Origin: Neurospora tetraspora
Lineage: Eukaryota; Ascomycota; Sordariomycetes; Sordariales; Sordariaceae
NCBI RefSeq assembly: GCF_033439725.1
Contig: NW_026944383.1
Location: 4,774,001-4,838,000 of the forward strand
Direction: 5' to 3'
Length of the DNA: 64,000 nt
Part shown: piece after piece, positions 13,260 to 24,495 of the stretch
How positions within the stretch are numbered: position 1 is the first letter of the stretch
How the letters are laid out: each line of letters opens with the position of its first letter
The notes under the pieces: model-generated
What the model was told of the DNA's origin: nothing
Databases searched by the model: none
Seen by the model: only the letters and a program-made list of their open reading frames with translations
Program-made: the position numbers and the translations under genes

Positions 13260-13545
13260 TATAAGAGCCCAAAGTTAATTTAAAATAGATTTACCTCTCG
13301 CCCGACTTAATATAAATTAAGTCGAAGTAGGTTTATATAGTTATTATAACCCGACCTTATCTAAGTTAAGGTAGGCTTGCCTATTTTTAATCGAGTAAGT
13401 TAGGAACGACTTGCGGCTACTATATATATTAGTTTAACCCAACTTGTACGGGAGTTAAATCGGGATTTTATTCGGATTATTAATGAATTGATTACTATTA
13501 TTATATTAAAGTCCAATTTAATTGTAACGCCTCGGGCTTTTTACA
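13260..13545 (+). repeat. 3' LTR of element A copy 1
   Basis: 286 bp, collinear with 9997-10282 and with both LTRs of the second A copy. It ends CTCGGGCTTTTTACA, which preserves the ancestral terminal CA. Confidence 0.9.
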
Positions 13546-16500
13546 TCTACCCTAAAAGGGGACGAATTCGACGTTTAATATAAGGATTATTATAATTCAT
13601 TTATTACCTACAAATTAGTAAATCTTTTATAACTATAAACGTTAAGAGAGCCAAATCTTCTTTATTTAACGATTTCGAATAATTTTAATACTTAGGAACT
13701 ATTATAGTTCGTTTCTTCTAATTATATAGTATTACTAATTAAGATTATCTATATATTTTTGAACTTTGGCTATATAATTAGAATAATAAGCGAAAATAAT
13801 ATTATTAATATAATAAAAAATGAAAACATTATGATTAATAAGAATATATAGTTCTTAAAAAACCAGCTCGAAATTTATAGTTTTAAAAGTATTTATAAAC
13901 TTTCGTTATTAGATGAAAAGAGATTACTATAATCCGTATAGGGTTTTAAATATTTTAAGGATCTTCCTTAGGACTTTATACCTTAAGAATATATGTATAT
14001 AATTATCTTTATTTATATAAATATTAACGAATGTATTAATAATATTTTATTAAATAAGTTCGAAATTAAACCGAGCGGCTATAGTAATAAGGGTACAAAG
14101 TGAACGATTAGCCAAAGTAGAAATATACGTTTCCTACCTAGCCTTCTTTATTTATTAATTTCTATATACGACGAAATGAATTTTAATTTTATTAAACGTA
14201 TTATTTTTAAAGCATTTATACGTATATACCTATATATAATCGAAGATTTATTTACCTCGACTATAGGGCTCGTACTTATCGACTTCCAACCAAATCCTTA
14301 TTTCTTTATAGCTATTAAAATAAATTTATTCTATTTATTTACACAGGTTTCTAAAAATATAATAATTAAAAGATTTATAGTTTTTAAGCGCTAGGGGAAG
14401 GCGGGACCGATAGATAAATTAAATCTTACCTATATTTATTAATATATGGACTTCTTCTTTAATAATAATTTTATAATCGTAGAGGAATTATTATAGTTCT
14501 ACCTTTATAATAGGCTTATTATTATATATATTTAAAAGTTAGTAAAATTTATTAATATTAAAAGCCGCCTTCTAAGGTTCGAAACCTTTATAGATCTCTT
14601 TTGTAATACGGGGGTTAGAATAGAAATTAATTAAAAATGAAGCGGGCGGTAGATAATTTTATAACGAATTTAAAGGAGTAGGGTATTTATTAAATATAAA
14701 ATTAATCGATATAGAGTTGTTTGATATTTTTAGTTAGGGCTCTAGAAATATATAGTCGGTCTTTACTTTTTAATAAGTTTAATTTTAATTAGATTCGAAA
14801 AAGGAACCGGGAATATTGTACGTTTAGGTATCTTTAAAGTCGATTCGGCTATTAATAAAGTTAAAATTTTCTAATATTAGAGCTGTTTAATTATATTTTT
14901 AAAGTAGTATAATAAATTCGTTAAATAAAATCTTTAAAGATTATACCTCTATAAGTACCTCCCTAAAATAGATTATATCCTTATTAAATATTATATTGCG
15001 AATATTAATAATTTTATTAATAATAGGGTTCTAAATATAGTAAATAGATAATACTACGTATTGAATAAAGTAATCGATCTATACTTTAAAATTTATTTTC
15101 TATAGCCTTTTCTCCTTCTTTTAAATAATAATAGTTATAGCGAAGGTTTTATAATTATATATATAAAAGTAAAAAATATTTAATTTATGTAGGATTATTA
15201 ATTATCCGTCTCGTTTAGTAATAAAAGTATAAAATTATTCGTATAGGGATATTTAATCGTAGAGGAATCTAGGAGATTAATTAATTAAATAGATTACTGT
15301 AAAAACGATATCTAACTATAAATCTTTATAAAAATAAGAGTTCTATAATATTATTCTAAATTTTTCCATAATAATACCTCCCGAGCGTTCTACGCTACCA
15401 TTCTAAATTTAAATATATAGAATAGAAAGCTTAGTAACTATACTTTTTAAAATAAAGAATTCTTTCACTACGTAAGAGCCGCTAAGTTTATTATTATATT
15501 TAATAATTTTAAGTTAAATATTATATCAAGTATGTAATATTATAAAGAAATTATTAAAAAAGGAAACAATTATTATTATCTTATAATTTATCATATAATA
15601 ATTCATATAATAATTCTAAATATACCCGGTATATTTATAAATAATAAATATTACGTTAGAATATTCTTAATAATTCTTTATATAGTCGAAGAAATCTATA
15701 GCCAACCGTTTTCCTAAGTTATAACTATAATCGTAGGGTCTACGGTTAATTTATCGTTTAATTTTTAAAATGGTATATACGTTATAATAAATAGTAGAGG
15801 GGCCCTTAAAGCGAGCGTCGATTATATTAATAAAATAATTAAATATTTAAAGGCCGTAATACCCAAAGTAGTAATATTAAATAATAACCTCTTTCTTATA
15901 GTACTTATAGCCGTTTAAGGTATTAAATTAATTACGTTGGATAAAGAAAACAATTCTAAAAAAGAATAAAGAGAAGTTCTTAAAAACCGTTTAGCGGTAT
16001 CGAATTGTAAAATAATAAAAGAATGAACAATTTAATATCCGTAGGCAATTATTAAATAACTATTAGTTTTAATAGAAGCTTTTTCTACGTAGGAAGTAGA
16101 AAAATATAAAGTTAGTTACAAAATTAGGATAGAAGGCTATCTTTTGGAAACGGAATTTCTTAGGCCCTTTATAACTTTAAATTATAATATTGACATTGCT
16201 ATATCCCTTAATAAGAATACGGGAATTTTTAGCTTAGAGCTTATTATTCTAAAGAGCGTAACGAAAATTAATAAAATGAATAATTTTATTAAAAATATAA
16301 AAGGAATTCCCCAAAACGAAGATTGTACTATCTTTAAAGGGGTAAAGGTTATTAGAATCATTTCTTCCTACTTAGAAAATCGTTTAGTATATAGTAATTT
16401 TATAATTTAATATTACCTCCTAAGTATTTTCGTTAGAGAGTTAATTATTATTACTATTACTATTTTATTCTATTTCTTATTCGAAGCAGTCAATTTCTCT

Positions 16501-17883
16501 CTTTAATTTTAGATCGCTACGGATATTCTTCTTAATTTTATCCTAAACCTTCTTAATAAGCTTCTATTTAAAATCAATTACTTCATTAGGAAAGAAGTAT
16601 TAATAATATTTAATTTAGTAAGTTCTTTACTAGTATGCTTTATAGCGTACCGTTAGTAATAGAATTAAGGGATTTAAAATTATAGTTAGAATTTCGCGAC
16701 TGGTTATAAACTCGCGCTTCCTTTTACGCTAATTATTTTAAATCTTATTAAGAAAAACATCTTCGTCTCTAATACTGCTATTTTATAAACTATTAAAAGT
16801 TAAACTTATACCGAACGTTCCTTTATAACTTTTAATTTTATTAATTAAAGGAGGAGGGCGTTTGTTTAATCCTTTACGGTAAAAGTCCCCGAATATGAAG
16901 CGAAAATTAAAATTATTAACCGAAACTTTCTTATTAAAGTATTTAGAAATATTAGAGACTTAATTAAATTTAATAAGCTGTAAATAATTTAAGAAGTCTT
17001 TAAATTAAACATTAATTATAATAACCTTTAAAACCTTATACTGGATTATATTAATTATTATAATATCCTATCTATCGACCTACTTATTTATTCCTTTATT
17101 TCTTTTACTAAGTTCGCTTAAAAAGGGTTTAAAGTAATTATAATATTATTAGCGGACTTTGGTTTAAATATCCTCCTTACGGTAATTATAATCCATTTTA
17201 ACGTTAATATACTATTCGGTTATAAATAAAAGGGATAGAAAATTATTAATTTTGTAGGAGAAATAGACCGTTTCCTATATTTACTTTCGAATATTAATAT
17301 TATTAATTTTAAAGGATTCGTAGAATTTCGTATTGTAAATTTAATTAACATCGTTATATTTGTACTTTTAAAAGTTTAAAGTAATAAGGTCGGTTATTTT
17401 AATACTTATATTCTTATTCTATTAATTCGGAGAATAATTAATAATTTCTATACTTTTAGGAAATTCTGGAGCCGTAGCGAATACTGCTCCGGTTATAATA
17501 ATTTAAGTAGGGGGGATATAAATTATTATATTTAATTTAAAGCTGTTAAAGATTTTTCAAATACGTTCGATGTAGCAGAGGGTTATAGTTTTAAGGATGT
17601 AATTTTCAATATAAAGCGGGAATAGCTTCTAAACAGCTAGTTCTAAACCTAGGATAAAATTCGTAAAATCGAAGCCTTTTATATAATTTAAGAATTCTTC
17701 ATTCTAATTTCTAAATTTTAAAGGCCTATCGAAATAGTGACGGTTAATTTTAGGGGTAGAATTAAATAAAGATATAATTACTTAATTTAGTTGTTATAGG
17801 GTGTATTAGAATATAAATTAGTATTATTCTCGTACTTTTATAGATATTAACATAATATAATAAACGCGATTTAGACTATTAAT

Positions 17884-18091
17884 TGTTAGAAAGCATAGCT
17901 AAATAGATTAATTTAGTGATAAAAATGGGTAAATCTCTGTATTGTGTGTGTGTCTGGGAAGAGTGCTATGGAACCAAAGTTGGGGGCTCCTAGAGTATTA
18001 AGGGGGTCTATAGCCATTTAGGGAGGCTGGGAGGCTAGTCCTCTTTTAGAACCCTCTCCTTACTAGCTGGATTTAACCCTCTAAACTGACA
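17884..18091 (-). repeat. Right LTR of element C
   Basis: 208 bp, the better preserved LTR of the pair, ending in CTGACA that mirrors the TGTCAG start of the left copy. The normal-composition chromosome resumes immediately after the adjoining AGTCC. Confidence 0.9.
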
Positions 18092-19511
18092 AGTCCAGGC
18101 TCGCTCCATCAAACAGGGACCGGCACTTTTCATTACGTCCGGTAGTGCTCAGAGACACTGCACTGTGTTACCTTTGTGTTATCGATAGGCCCTTCTTTTT
18201 GCAAGGTTGGCCGAGCGGACAAGTTCCAGTCAACTGAGGTTATTCCCACCCTTTCACCACCGAGAGGCAAATCACCTGTTGTTCACCAAGACGGCTTACA
18301 CCGCTCTCCAACATGTGAGAGATGATCAGTTTCACAGGAAGAATAACTTGTTTTTTGTGAAGACGGTGGACAGATTTTATACAGGTCGGCCCTATCAGAT
18401 CCTATCAGAACCCTTGGCATTCCATTACATGCGGCTGGGAACTGGGAAGTGGTAATAAGGTTTATGGTTTGCCCTGACGAGCCCTGGCAGCGGATCGTCT
18501 CTGCCCGTGGGCCGCGGCGGGCACGGCGGACTCCATTAGGTTTTGACGTTACCCCGCCAGTTATGTCATCCAATGCAGGTGACCCAATTGCTCTTGCTGG
18601 GGCTGCAAAAACCCCTCACCACCAAGACTTTCCCCAATCCGCCGAGCATTCAGAAACCTGCACCACCACCGAGCTTCACCACGCCTTGCAAGGTAATCCT
18701 TCTGAGAAACTTGGAGGTTCTGTGGGTGAGGTGTGCTTGGTGTGTTGTTACGACTTGGAGCAGTGAGCACACTGCGCTGAAGACGAGGTTCCTGTGCAGT
18801 GAGGCCGCTGAGAGGTGTTGGATGACCCCGCCATTGCCCGATAAGATAAGAGCTCTTTTCTTAGCACGCTGTTAGCGCAGATGCCCACCCCGTCATCCAT
18901 GTCACTGCAGGCGATATGCGTCAGTAGCCGATCAGCACACTTCCACTCGAGCTTCCACTTGTCGGCGTAACTACCCAGCAGCTGCATACAACCTGAGAGA
19001 CCCTCGCTCTCTCCGGACTCGCAGTGCCGTACAATTGTACACAGTACTCTTAGACAGGGAGTTGCACTTGCGCCGCTTGTGGCCAAGACTGAAAAGAATT
19101 CATCTCCGATTTCCAAGTGGAAAGCTGACGTTACCCTCTTTCTTGTCTCTTCATCTCCTCCGTCTTTCTCTTGACATTTTCCTGAACCTTCCTACCTATT
19201 CATAACACGAATCCTCTGCTTGTTGCGATCCAAGACGGGCATCATCCGTTCTGTCAACATCACCAGGACAGTGACTACTTCTACACTCTCGTCTTTTTTT
19301 GTACAAGTTAAAGTCCCCTTGACTATCTCGGTGCTTCCAGGTTGGAGCCTGGAGCATGCCCATCTTTGATCGAGCCATCCTCTCTCGGCCATTATCTATC
19401 CTCTATAACCCATTCCCGGCGCTCTTTGCCCTCGTCCTCCTCTCGGCCTCCTCGCTAGGCATCCGACTCCTGCTGAGCTCGACCACCCCTCGAAAAGTAC
19501 TACCAACGAAA
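18092..19511. other. Spacer and PFK upstream region
   Basis: Normal-composition DNA between element C and the phosphofructokinase gene. Apart from the tRNA-like relic at 18201-18259 I see no gene. The part from about 19120 is pyrimidine-rich on the + strand (CTCTTTCTTGTCTCTTC-like), as expected for the leader of a strongly expressed fungal gene. Confidence 0.5.
18201..18259 (+). pseudogene. Truncated tRNA-Leu-like relic
   Basis: The bases GCAAGGTTGGCCGAGCGG match the acceptor/D-arm start of fungal tRNA-Leu (A-box GGCCGAGCGG). They are followed by an anticodon-arm-like CCAGT...ACTGAGG and an acceptor-like CCCACCCTTTC, but a normal variable arm and T-arm (GGTTCRA B-box) are missing. It reads as a shortened tRNA copy rather than a working gene. 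It lies 110 bp from the right end of element C. The alternative is chance similarity of the A-box. Confidence 0.4.
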
Positions 19512-22021
19512 ATGTCGCCAGCATCCAACAAGATGGCGCCCAGAAAGAAGATCGCCATCATGACCTCGGGCGGCGACTCCCCCGGCATGAACGCCGTGGT
19601 ACGCGCCTGCGTCCGCATGGCCATCCACATGGGCTGCGACGCCTACTGCGTCTACGAAGGCTATGAGGGTCTGGTTAGGGGTGGTGATCTCATAAAGAAG
19701 ATGGACTGGTATGATGTGCGCGGCTGGCTCTCGGAAGGCGGCACCTTGATCGGTACCGCTCGCTGCATGGCTTTCTACGAGCGCGCTGGTCGCCTTACTG
19801 CCGCCAAGAACTTGATCCTCAGCGGCATCGATGCCCTCATCATCTGCGGAGGAGACGGCTCCCTTACTGGTGCCGACAGGTTCCGTGCTGAGTGGCCCTC
19901 GTTGTTGGAAGAGCTGGTCTCTACTGGCGAGCTGACGGCCGAGCAAATTCACTCTTACAAGCACCTCAACATCGTTGGTATCGTCGGTTCTATCGACAAC
20001 GATCTGTCAGGTACAGACGCCACCGTTGGCTGCTACTCGGCTTTGGCGAGAATCTGCATGTGTGTCGATATGATCGAGGCTACCGCCTCTTCCCATTCCC
20101 GTGCCTTCGTCGTTGAGGTCATGGGCAGACACTGCGGTTGGCTAGCTTTGATGGCAGGTGTTGCGACAGGCGCAGATTTCATCTTTATTCCTGAGAAACC
20201 TAGGGAGGACAACTGGAGAGAGGAGATGTGCGGCGTTGTTCAGGAGGTACGTTTCCCATGTTCGGCCTGGGCTACAGTACCACCAAATAATCAATGGCTA
20301 ACAAACGGAAACAACAGCACCGCAAGCGTGGAAAGCGCAAGACCATCGTCATTATCGCTGAGGGTGCTCTCGACAAGTTTGGAAACAAGATTACCCCCGA
20401 ACAAGTAAGAGACCTTCTCGCCGACAAGAATGGCCTCGCCCTCGATACCCGTATCACCACCCTCGGCCACGTTCAGCGCGGTGGTACCGCCGTCGCATAT
20501 GACAGAATGCTCGCGACCCTGCAGGGTGTTGAGGCCGTCAAGGCTGTCTTGGAAGCCACCCCCGAGACCAAGACTTGCTTCATTGCCATCACCGAAAACA
20601 AGATTGTCAGGAAGCCCCTTATGGAAGCGGTGCTGGATACTAAGCAAGTCGCCAAGGCCATTGAAAGCCAGGATTTCGACGGAGCCATAGGTCTTCGTGA
20701 TGCCGAGTTTGGGGAGCAGTACAAGTCGTTCATGATGACAACTGCAGGCCAGATCGATCACGAGAAAATGCTGCCTGTAAAGGAGGTGAGTGATGATGAT
20801 ACTACTTGCGCATCATCTGGTTGAGTTTAGCTAATCTCCGTTCAGCGCATGAAAATTGGCTTTATCAACGTCGGTGCCCCCGCTGGAGGTATGAATGCCG
20901 CCGTCCGCGCTGGTGTGTCGTACTGCTTGTCTCGTGGCCACGAACCCATTGCGATCCACAACGGCTTTGCAGGCTTTGCGCGCCATCATGCCGATACGCC
21001 GAGCGCAGTGCGGCCCTTCGACTGGCTCGAGGTTGATGGCTGGGCCAGCAAGGGCGGTTCTGAAATCGGTACCAACCGTGAGCTCCCGAGCGAGTCTGGC
21101 ATGGAAACCATCGCCAACCTCATTGAGCAGTACCAGTTTGACGCCCTATTCCTCATTGGCGGCTTCGAGGCTTTCCACGCCGTCGCAGAGATGCGCAAGG
21201 CTAGAGACCAGTACCCATCTCTGTGCATTCCCATGGCGCTGCTCCCAGCGACCATCTCCAACAACGTTCCCGGCACCGAGTACTCTCTCGGTTCCGATAC
21301 TTGCCTTAACGAGCTTGTCGACTATTGCGACAAGATCAAGCAGTCCGCGTCTGCCACTCGTAGACGTGTCTTCGTCATTGAGACACAGGGTGGCCGTTCC
21401 GGTTACATCGCTACTCTCGCCGGTCTCGGTGTTGGTGCCTCGGCCGTCTACCTTCCCGAGGAGGGTCTCAGCTTGGAGATGCTCAGCGAAGATGTCCGTC
21501 ATCTGAAGGAGGTGTTCGCTCAGGACAAGGGACAGAGCAGAGCCGGTCGCCTGATCTTGATCAACGAGAAGGCCTCCAAGGTCTACAGCGCCAAGCTCAT
21601 CGCCGATATTCTCCGCGATGAGGCCCACGGTCGTTTTGAAAGTCGTGAGGGTATCCCCGGTCACATGCAGCAGGGTGGTGTTCCCTCGGGCATGGACCGT
21701 TGCCGTGCTGTCCGCTTGGCCATCAAGTGCATTCAGCAGCTTGAGAAGTACGGACGCAACGTGCACAACCGCGTCAAGATGGATCCCATGAGCGCTAGCG
21801 TCATCGGTATCAAGGGAGCGAGTGTTGTCTTTACGCCGGTCCAGAAGTTGGAGGAGGAGGAGACCGACTGGCCCAACAGACGCCCCAAGGCTGCCCACTG
21901 GCTTAGTATGAAGGAGATTGTTGACATCCTTGGAGGCCGTCCTCGGCACACCTTGCCTGAGCCCGACCTTACGGGCGTCAAGGCCAAGGACGTGAAGCGT
22001 GGACTGGAGCCGGTCAATTAA
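19512..22021 (+). CDS. 6-phosphofructokinase (ATP-dependent, fungal double-length type)
   Basis: Exons 19512-20246, 20318-20785 and 20846-22021, both introns phase 0, give 792 residues. The enzyme phosphorylates fructose 6-phosphate to fructose 1,6-bisphosphate in the cytosol, the committed step of glycolysis. The N-terminal half holds the catalytic set: GGDSPGMN (20-27), GGDGS (113-117), [10 protein letters not shown] (160-169) and MGRHCGW (204-210). The C-terminal half is the diverged regulatory duplicate ([39 protein letters not shown]). Length matches eukaryotic PFKs of about 780-800. The frame is also open to an ATG at 19356, adding 52 residues with a hydrophobic run. I prefer 19512 because known fungal PFKs start shortly before the [11 protein letters not shown] strand. 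It converges on the lectin-like gene. Confidence 0.95.
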
Positions 22022-22658
22022 GCCTTCCCTATATAACGGTTTTATGCCTTACTTACGATTAAAATGTTTATGCTCTGGGAGTTTTAGCAGTGGTGAATGT
22101 GATTTTGCACCAAATTGGCATGGATAAGGAGTCTTGTACCTAGATGGGGGGACAATGCAAAAAGAGGTTATCGTTATGGTTGTATGGGTAGTTTACGAAA
22201 AGAACTGAGATGGCTTTCAAAACAGAGACTTGCTCATCTCTTCCATTGTCCATGTGATGCTATCGTGGGCACCGCCAAGGTCACCTTACTGAGTCAGCCT
22301 CAAACTATGACGAAGTGAGAAGGTATGTGGTCCGCTATGTTAATATTGACGATGAATGTACTGTATATACTATACTACGATATTGGTATCAACAACAAAA
22401 ACAGAAACAAACATGTACCGGTGCCATCATTGTAAGCCGTATCCTAAACCCTTTTTTTTCCTTTCATCGCCAAGATGAACGGGGACGTGAGAAGATCAAA
22501 GAAGCTTGTCCGCCTATTGATCGTCAATTCATCAGGGTTAATCCACACATGTAGTAACTCAGACATTTCCGCAGCCCTACTATATGGTACGTAGCCACAA
22601 ACAACCCCCTTCTTCAATTCATTACACTATATCCTCCGTCACCTCATGTATGCCATAA
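22022..22658. other. Intergenic region between convergent genes
   Basis: Contains the 3' ends of PFK (+) and the lectin-like gene (-). Apart from short chance frames nothing is recognisable. Confidence 0.5.
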
Positions 22659-24495
22659 CTACACCCGCGTCTCCTGACCCTGATGACCATGATCCCCCGG
22701 CGCCTCCACCCTCGTCGCCGTGTTATCAGCCATCAACTCATGACTATAAGTCTGATCCGGCAACTCGTACACCGCCCTAGGCGCGTCCAACTCCATCGGC
22801 CGTTCCGTCGTGTCCAGTTGCTGCACATTGGTGTACCCTCCTCCGCCCCCAGGAGGCATCTTCTGGTCCCATCCTGCTCCTGCTCCAGCTGCTCCTGCTC
22901 CATAGCCGGTGGCCAGCGTGCCGTAAGGCGGAAGGGGCGATGTGGTGGCGGTTGGGGCTTCGGATCCCACGACCGTCGTGCCGTCCTCGGGGCTGTTAAG
23001 ATCAGCGGAGTTTTTGTTCTTGTTGCGCCGGAAGAGCAAGACAGCAGCGATGATGGCGCCCATCGCCATCATGCCTAGACCAACACCGACGCCGACGCCG
23101 ATCTTGGCGCCCGAGGACATACCGGACGCAGGTTCGGTGGCTACTCCCGTAGCCGAACCGGAACCAGAACCGGAGGTGGCGGAAGGATTAGGTGGGGAGG
23201 TGGTGGTACTGCTGTTCGCGCTATTGGGATCCCACTCCGGCACCGCCCGCCACTGCTTCCAGTCGTTATCGTTGCCGTCCAGCGCCACCTCGGCCAGCTT
23301 GCCGCCCACTACATAATAAATGCGCACTTTGGCGGTTTTCGTGTCCGTGATGATGGCGCTCACGACGGCGAGTTCGGCGTTGGCTTCGTCGGCTTGCGGC
23401 CAGTACGTTGTGGATTGGTTCTCCCAGAGACTCCAGGAGTAGTTTTGCGAGGTGAGGCGGTAAAGGGACTTGTCGCTGCCGATGTAGTAGACGTAGCGAT
23501 TATAGACTGTGTCGAGGCTGATGCCGATGGATTTTGGTTGGCCTGTCCAGGAGGGGAGGGAGTAGTTGGAGGGGGCTGAGTAGTCGATTTCGAAGGAGGA
23601 CGAGGGGGCGGAGCTGGTGCTGAAGTTGCCTTTGAGCGGGTGGGGGGTGGTGGCTGGATGGATGGGGGTGGTTAGTATGATGGTTGTTTTGGAGTAGGGT
23701 GTTGGTTGTAGCTTCCGGATGGCAACTGGCAGATACTTACAGATGTACCAATTCTGGTCCAGGCCCCATCTCGTGACTTCAATGTTTTTGTCGTCTCGAG
23801 GGGTGACGACGGTGAAGTTGCTTTGGCCTTTCCCGGCGGTTGCGGCGATGGCGTTGCTTCCTTGAACGTCGTGATTGATGGTTCCCTCCCAAGTCCAGGT
23901 AGTCGTATCTGGATCATAGCTAAGCCCATTGAGATGCATGTCTTCATCGTGATAGTAGAGCCAATAACCACGGTTTTGGTCGCGAAGGAAGCCGCTCATG
24001 CCGGAGTTATTATGAGGCGTCGGCGCTCCCTCGGCCACAACGGGCCAGAATTGTGACTCTGAGTCCATGTAGAGACCGGTCGACGGATCACACTTGAAGA
24101 TGGCGTTTCTGATACTATTGGACTCATCGAAGTAAAATAATGATGCCCTGGGTAGAAGTAAGCGACGTTCAACTGGAATTAGACAAGTAGGAAACTGACC
24201 AGGCATTTGTTTGGTCATACCAGCCAGTCCCGGTCAAAGGACTGCCAGCTTTGGGCGGGCTTTTGGTAAAATTGAGGTAGTTGCCGCCCGTGGTTGAATA
24301 GTAGATGGTATCCATTCCCATGCTGTTGCACCTGGTGTATCTATATTGGCCCGTAGTCTCGTTCAGGACGACAACCTGACTAGCGACCGTGTTCCACCAC
24401 GATGCCATAGTAGCCTCAGAGGGTGCGACTGAAGCCGCCACCAACAGGAGCGTCAACAGCGGCTTAGGTATCGACATGGCGCCGAAGAGAGCCAT
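22659..24495 (-). CDS. Secreted/single-pass membrane protein with fucose-lectin-like ectodomain
   Basis: Exons 24200-24495, 23741-24147 and 22659-23653 give 565 residues. An N-terminal signal peptide (LLTLLLVAASVAPSEA) leads into a ~350-residue extracellular part with repeated aromatic blades (RYTRCNS, GYWLYYHDED, VTRWGLDQNWYI, VYYIGSDKSLYRL, VRIYYVVGGKLAEV). This is the pattern of fungal fucose-specific-lectin-like beta-propellers. A Ser/Thr/Gly-rich stalk, one membrane helix (IGVGVGVGLGMMAMGAIIAAVLLF), an RRNKNK stop-transfer and a disordered Gly/Pro-rich cytosolic tail follow. The second intron (23654-23740, 87 bp) is a multiple of three without stops, but it has a good donor, a CTAAC branch and an acceptor, and splicing gives ISTTPH. 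Start 24495 (MALFGAM) or 24477 (MSIPKP) both keep the signal peptide. A cell-surface sensing or adhesion role is inferred only from architecture. Confidence 0.8.

Larger units (their letters stand above)
9997..13545 (+). mobile_element. Element A copy 1: short LTR retrotransposon nested in C
   Basis: 3549 bp with two 286-bp LTRs (9997-10282 and 13260-13545) that start TATAAG/TGTAAG-like and end CTTTTTACA. The flanks carry TCTAC on both sides (9992-9996 and 13546-13550), a perfect 5-bp target duplication. A purine block (GGAGGG) just before the right LTR sets the orientation as +. The interior is strongly AT-rich and RIP-degraded, with no readable polymerase. It aligns with the second copy at 34602-38327 over long blocks. 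Its small size suggests a non-autonomous or reduced element. It looks thoroughly broken. Confidence 0.9.
8951..18091 (-). mobile_element. Element C: RIP-degraded LTR retrotransposon with nested element A
   Basis: Bounded by two 208-bp LTRs (8951-9158 and 17884-18091) that begin TGTYAG and, in the better copy, end CTGACA. The flanks GGTCC (8946-8950) and AGTCC (18092-18096) read as a 5-bp target duplication with one transition. Without the inserted element A copy (9997-13545) it is about 5.6 kb. A purine-rich GGAGAGG block next to the left LTR, read on the minus strand, looks like a polypurine tract, so the element probably points leftward. The size would fit a Copia-type element, but no polymerase domain could be read with confidence and the superfamily is unresolved. 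It is heavily broken by RIP throughout. It is older than the copy of A it carries. Confidence 0.85.
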
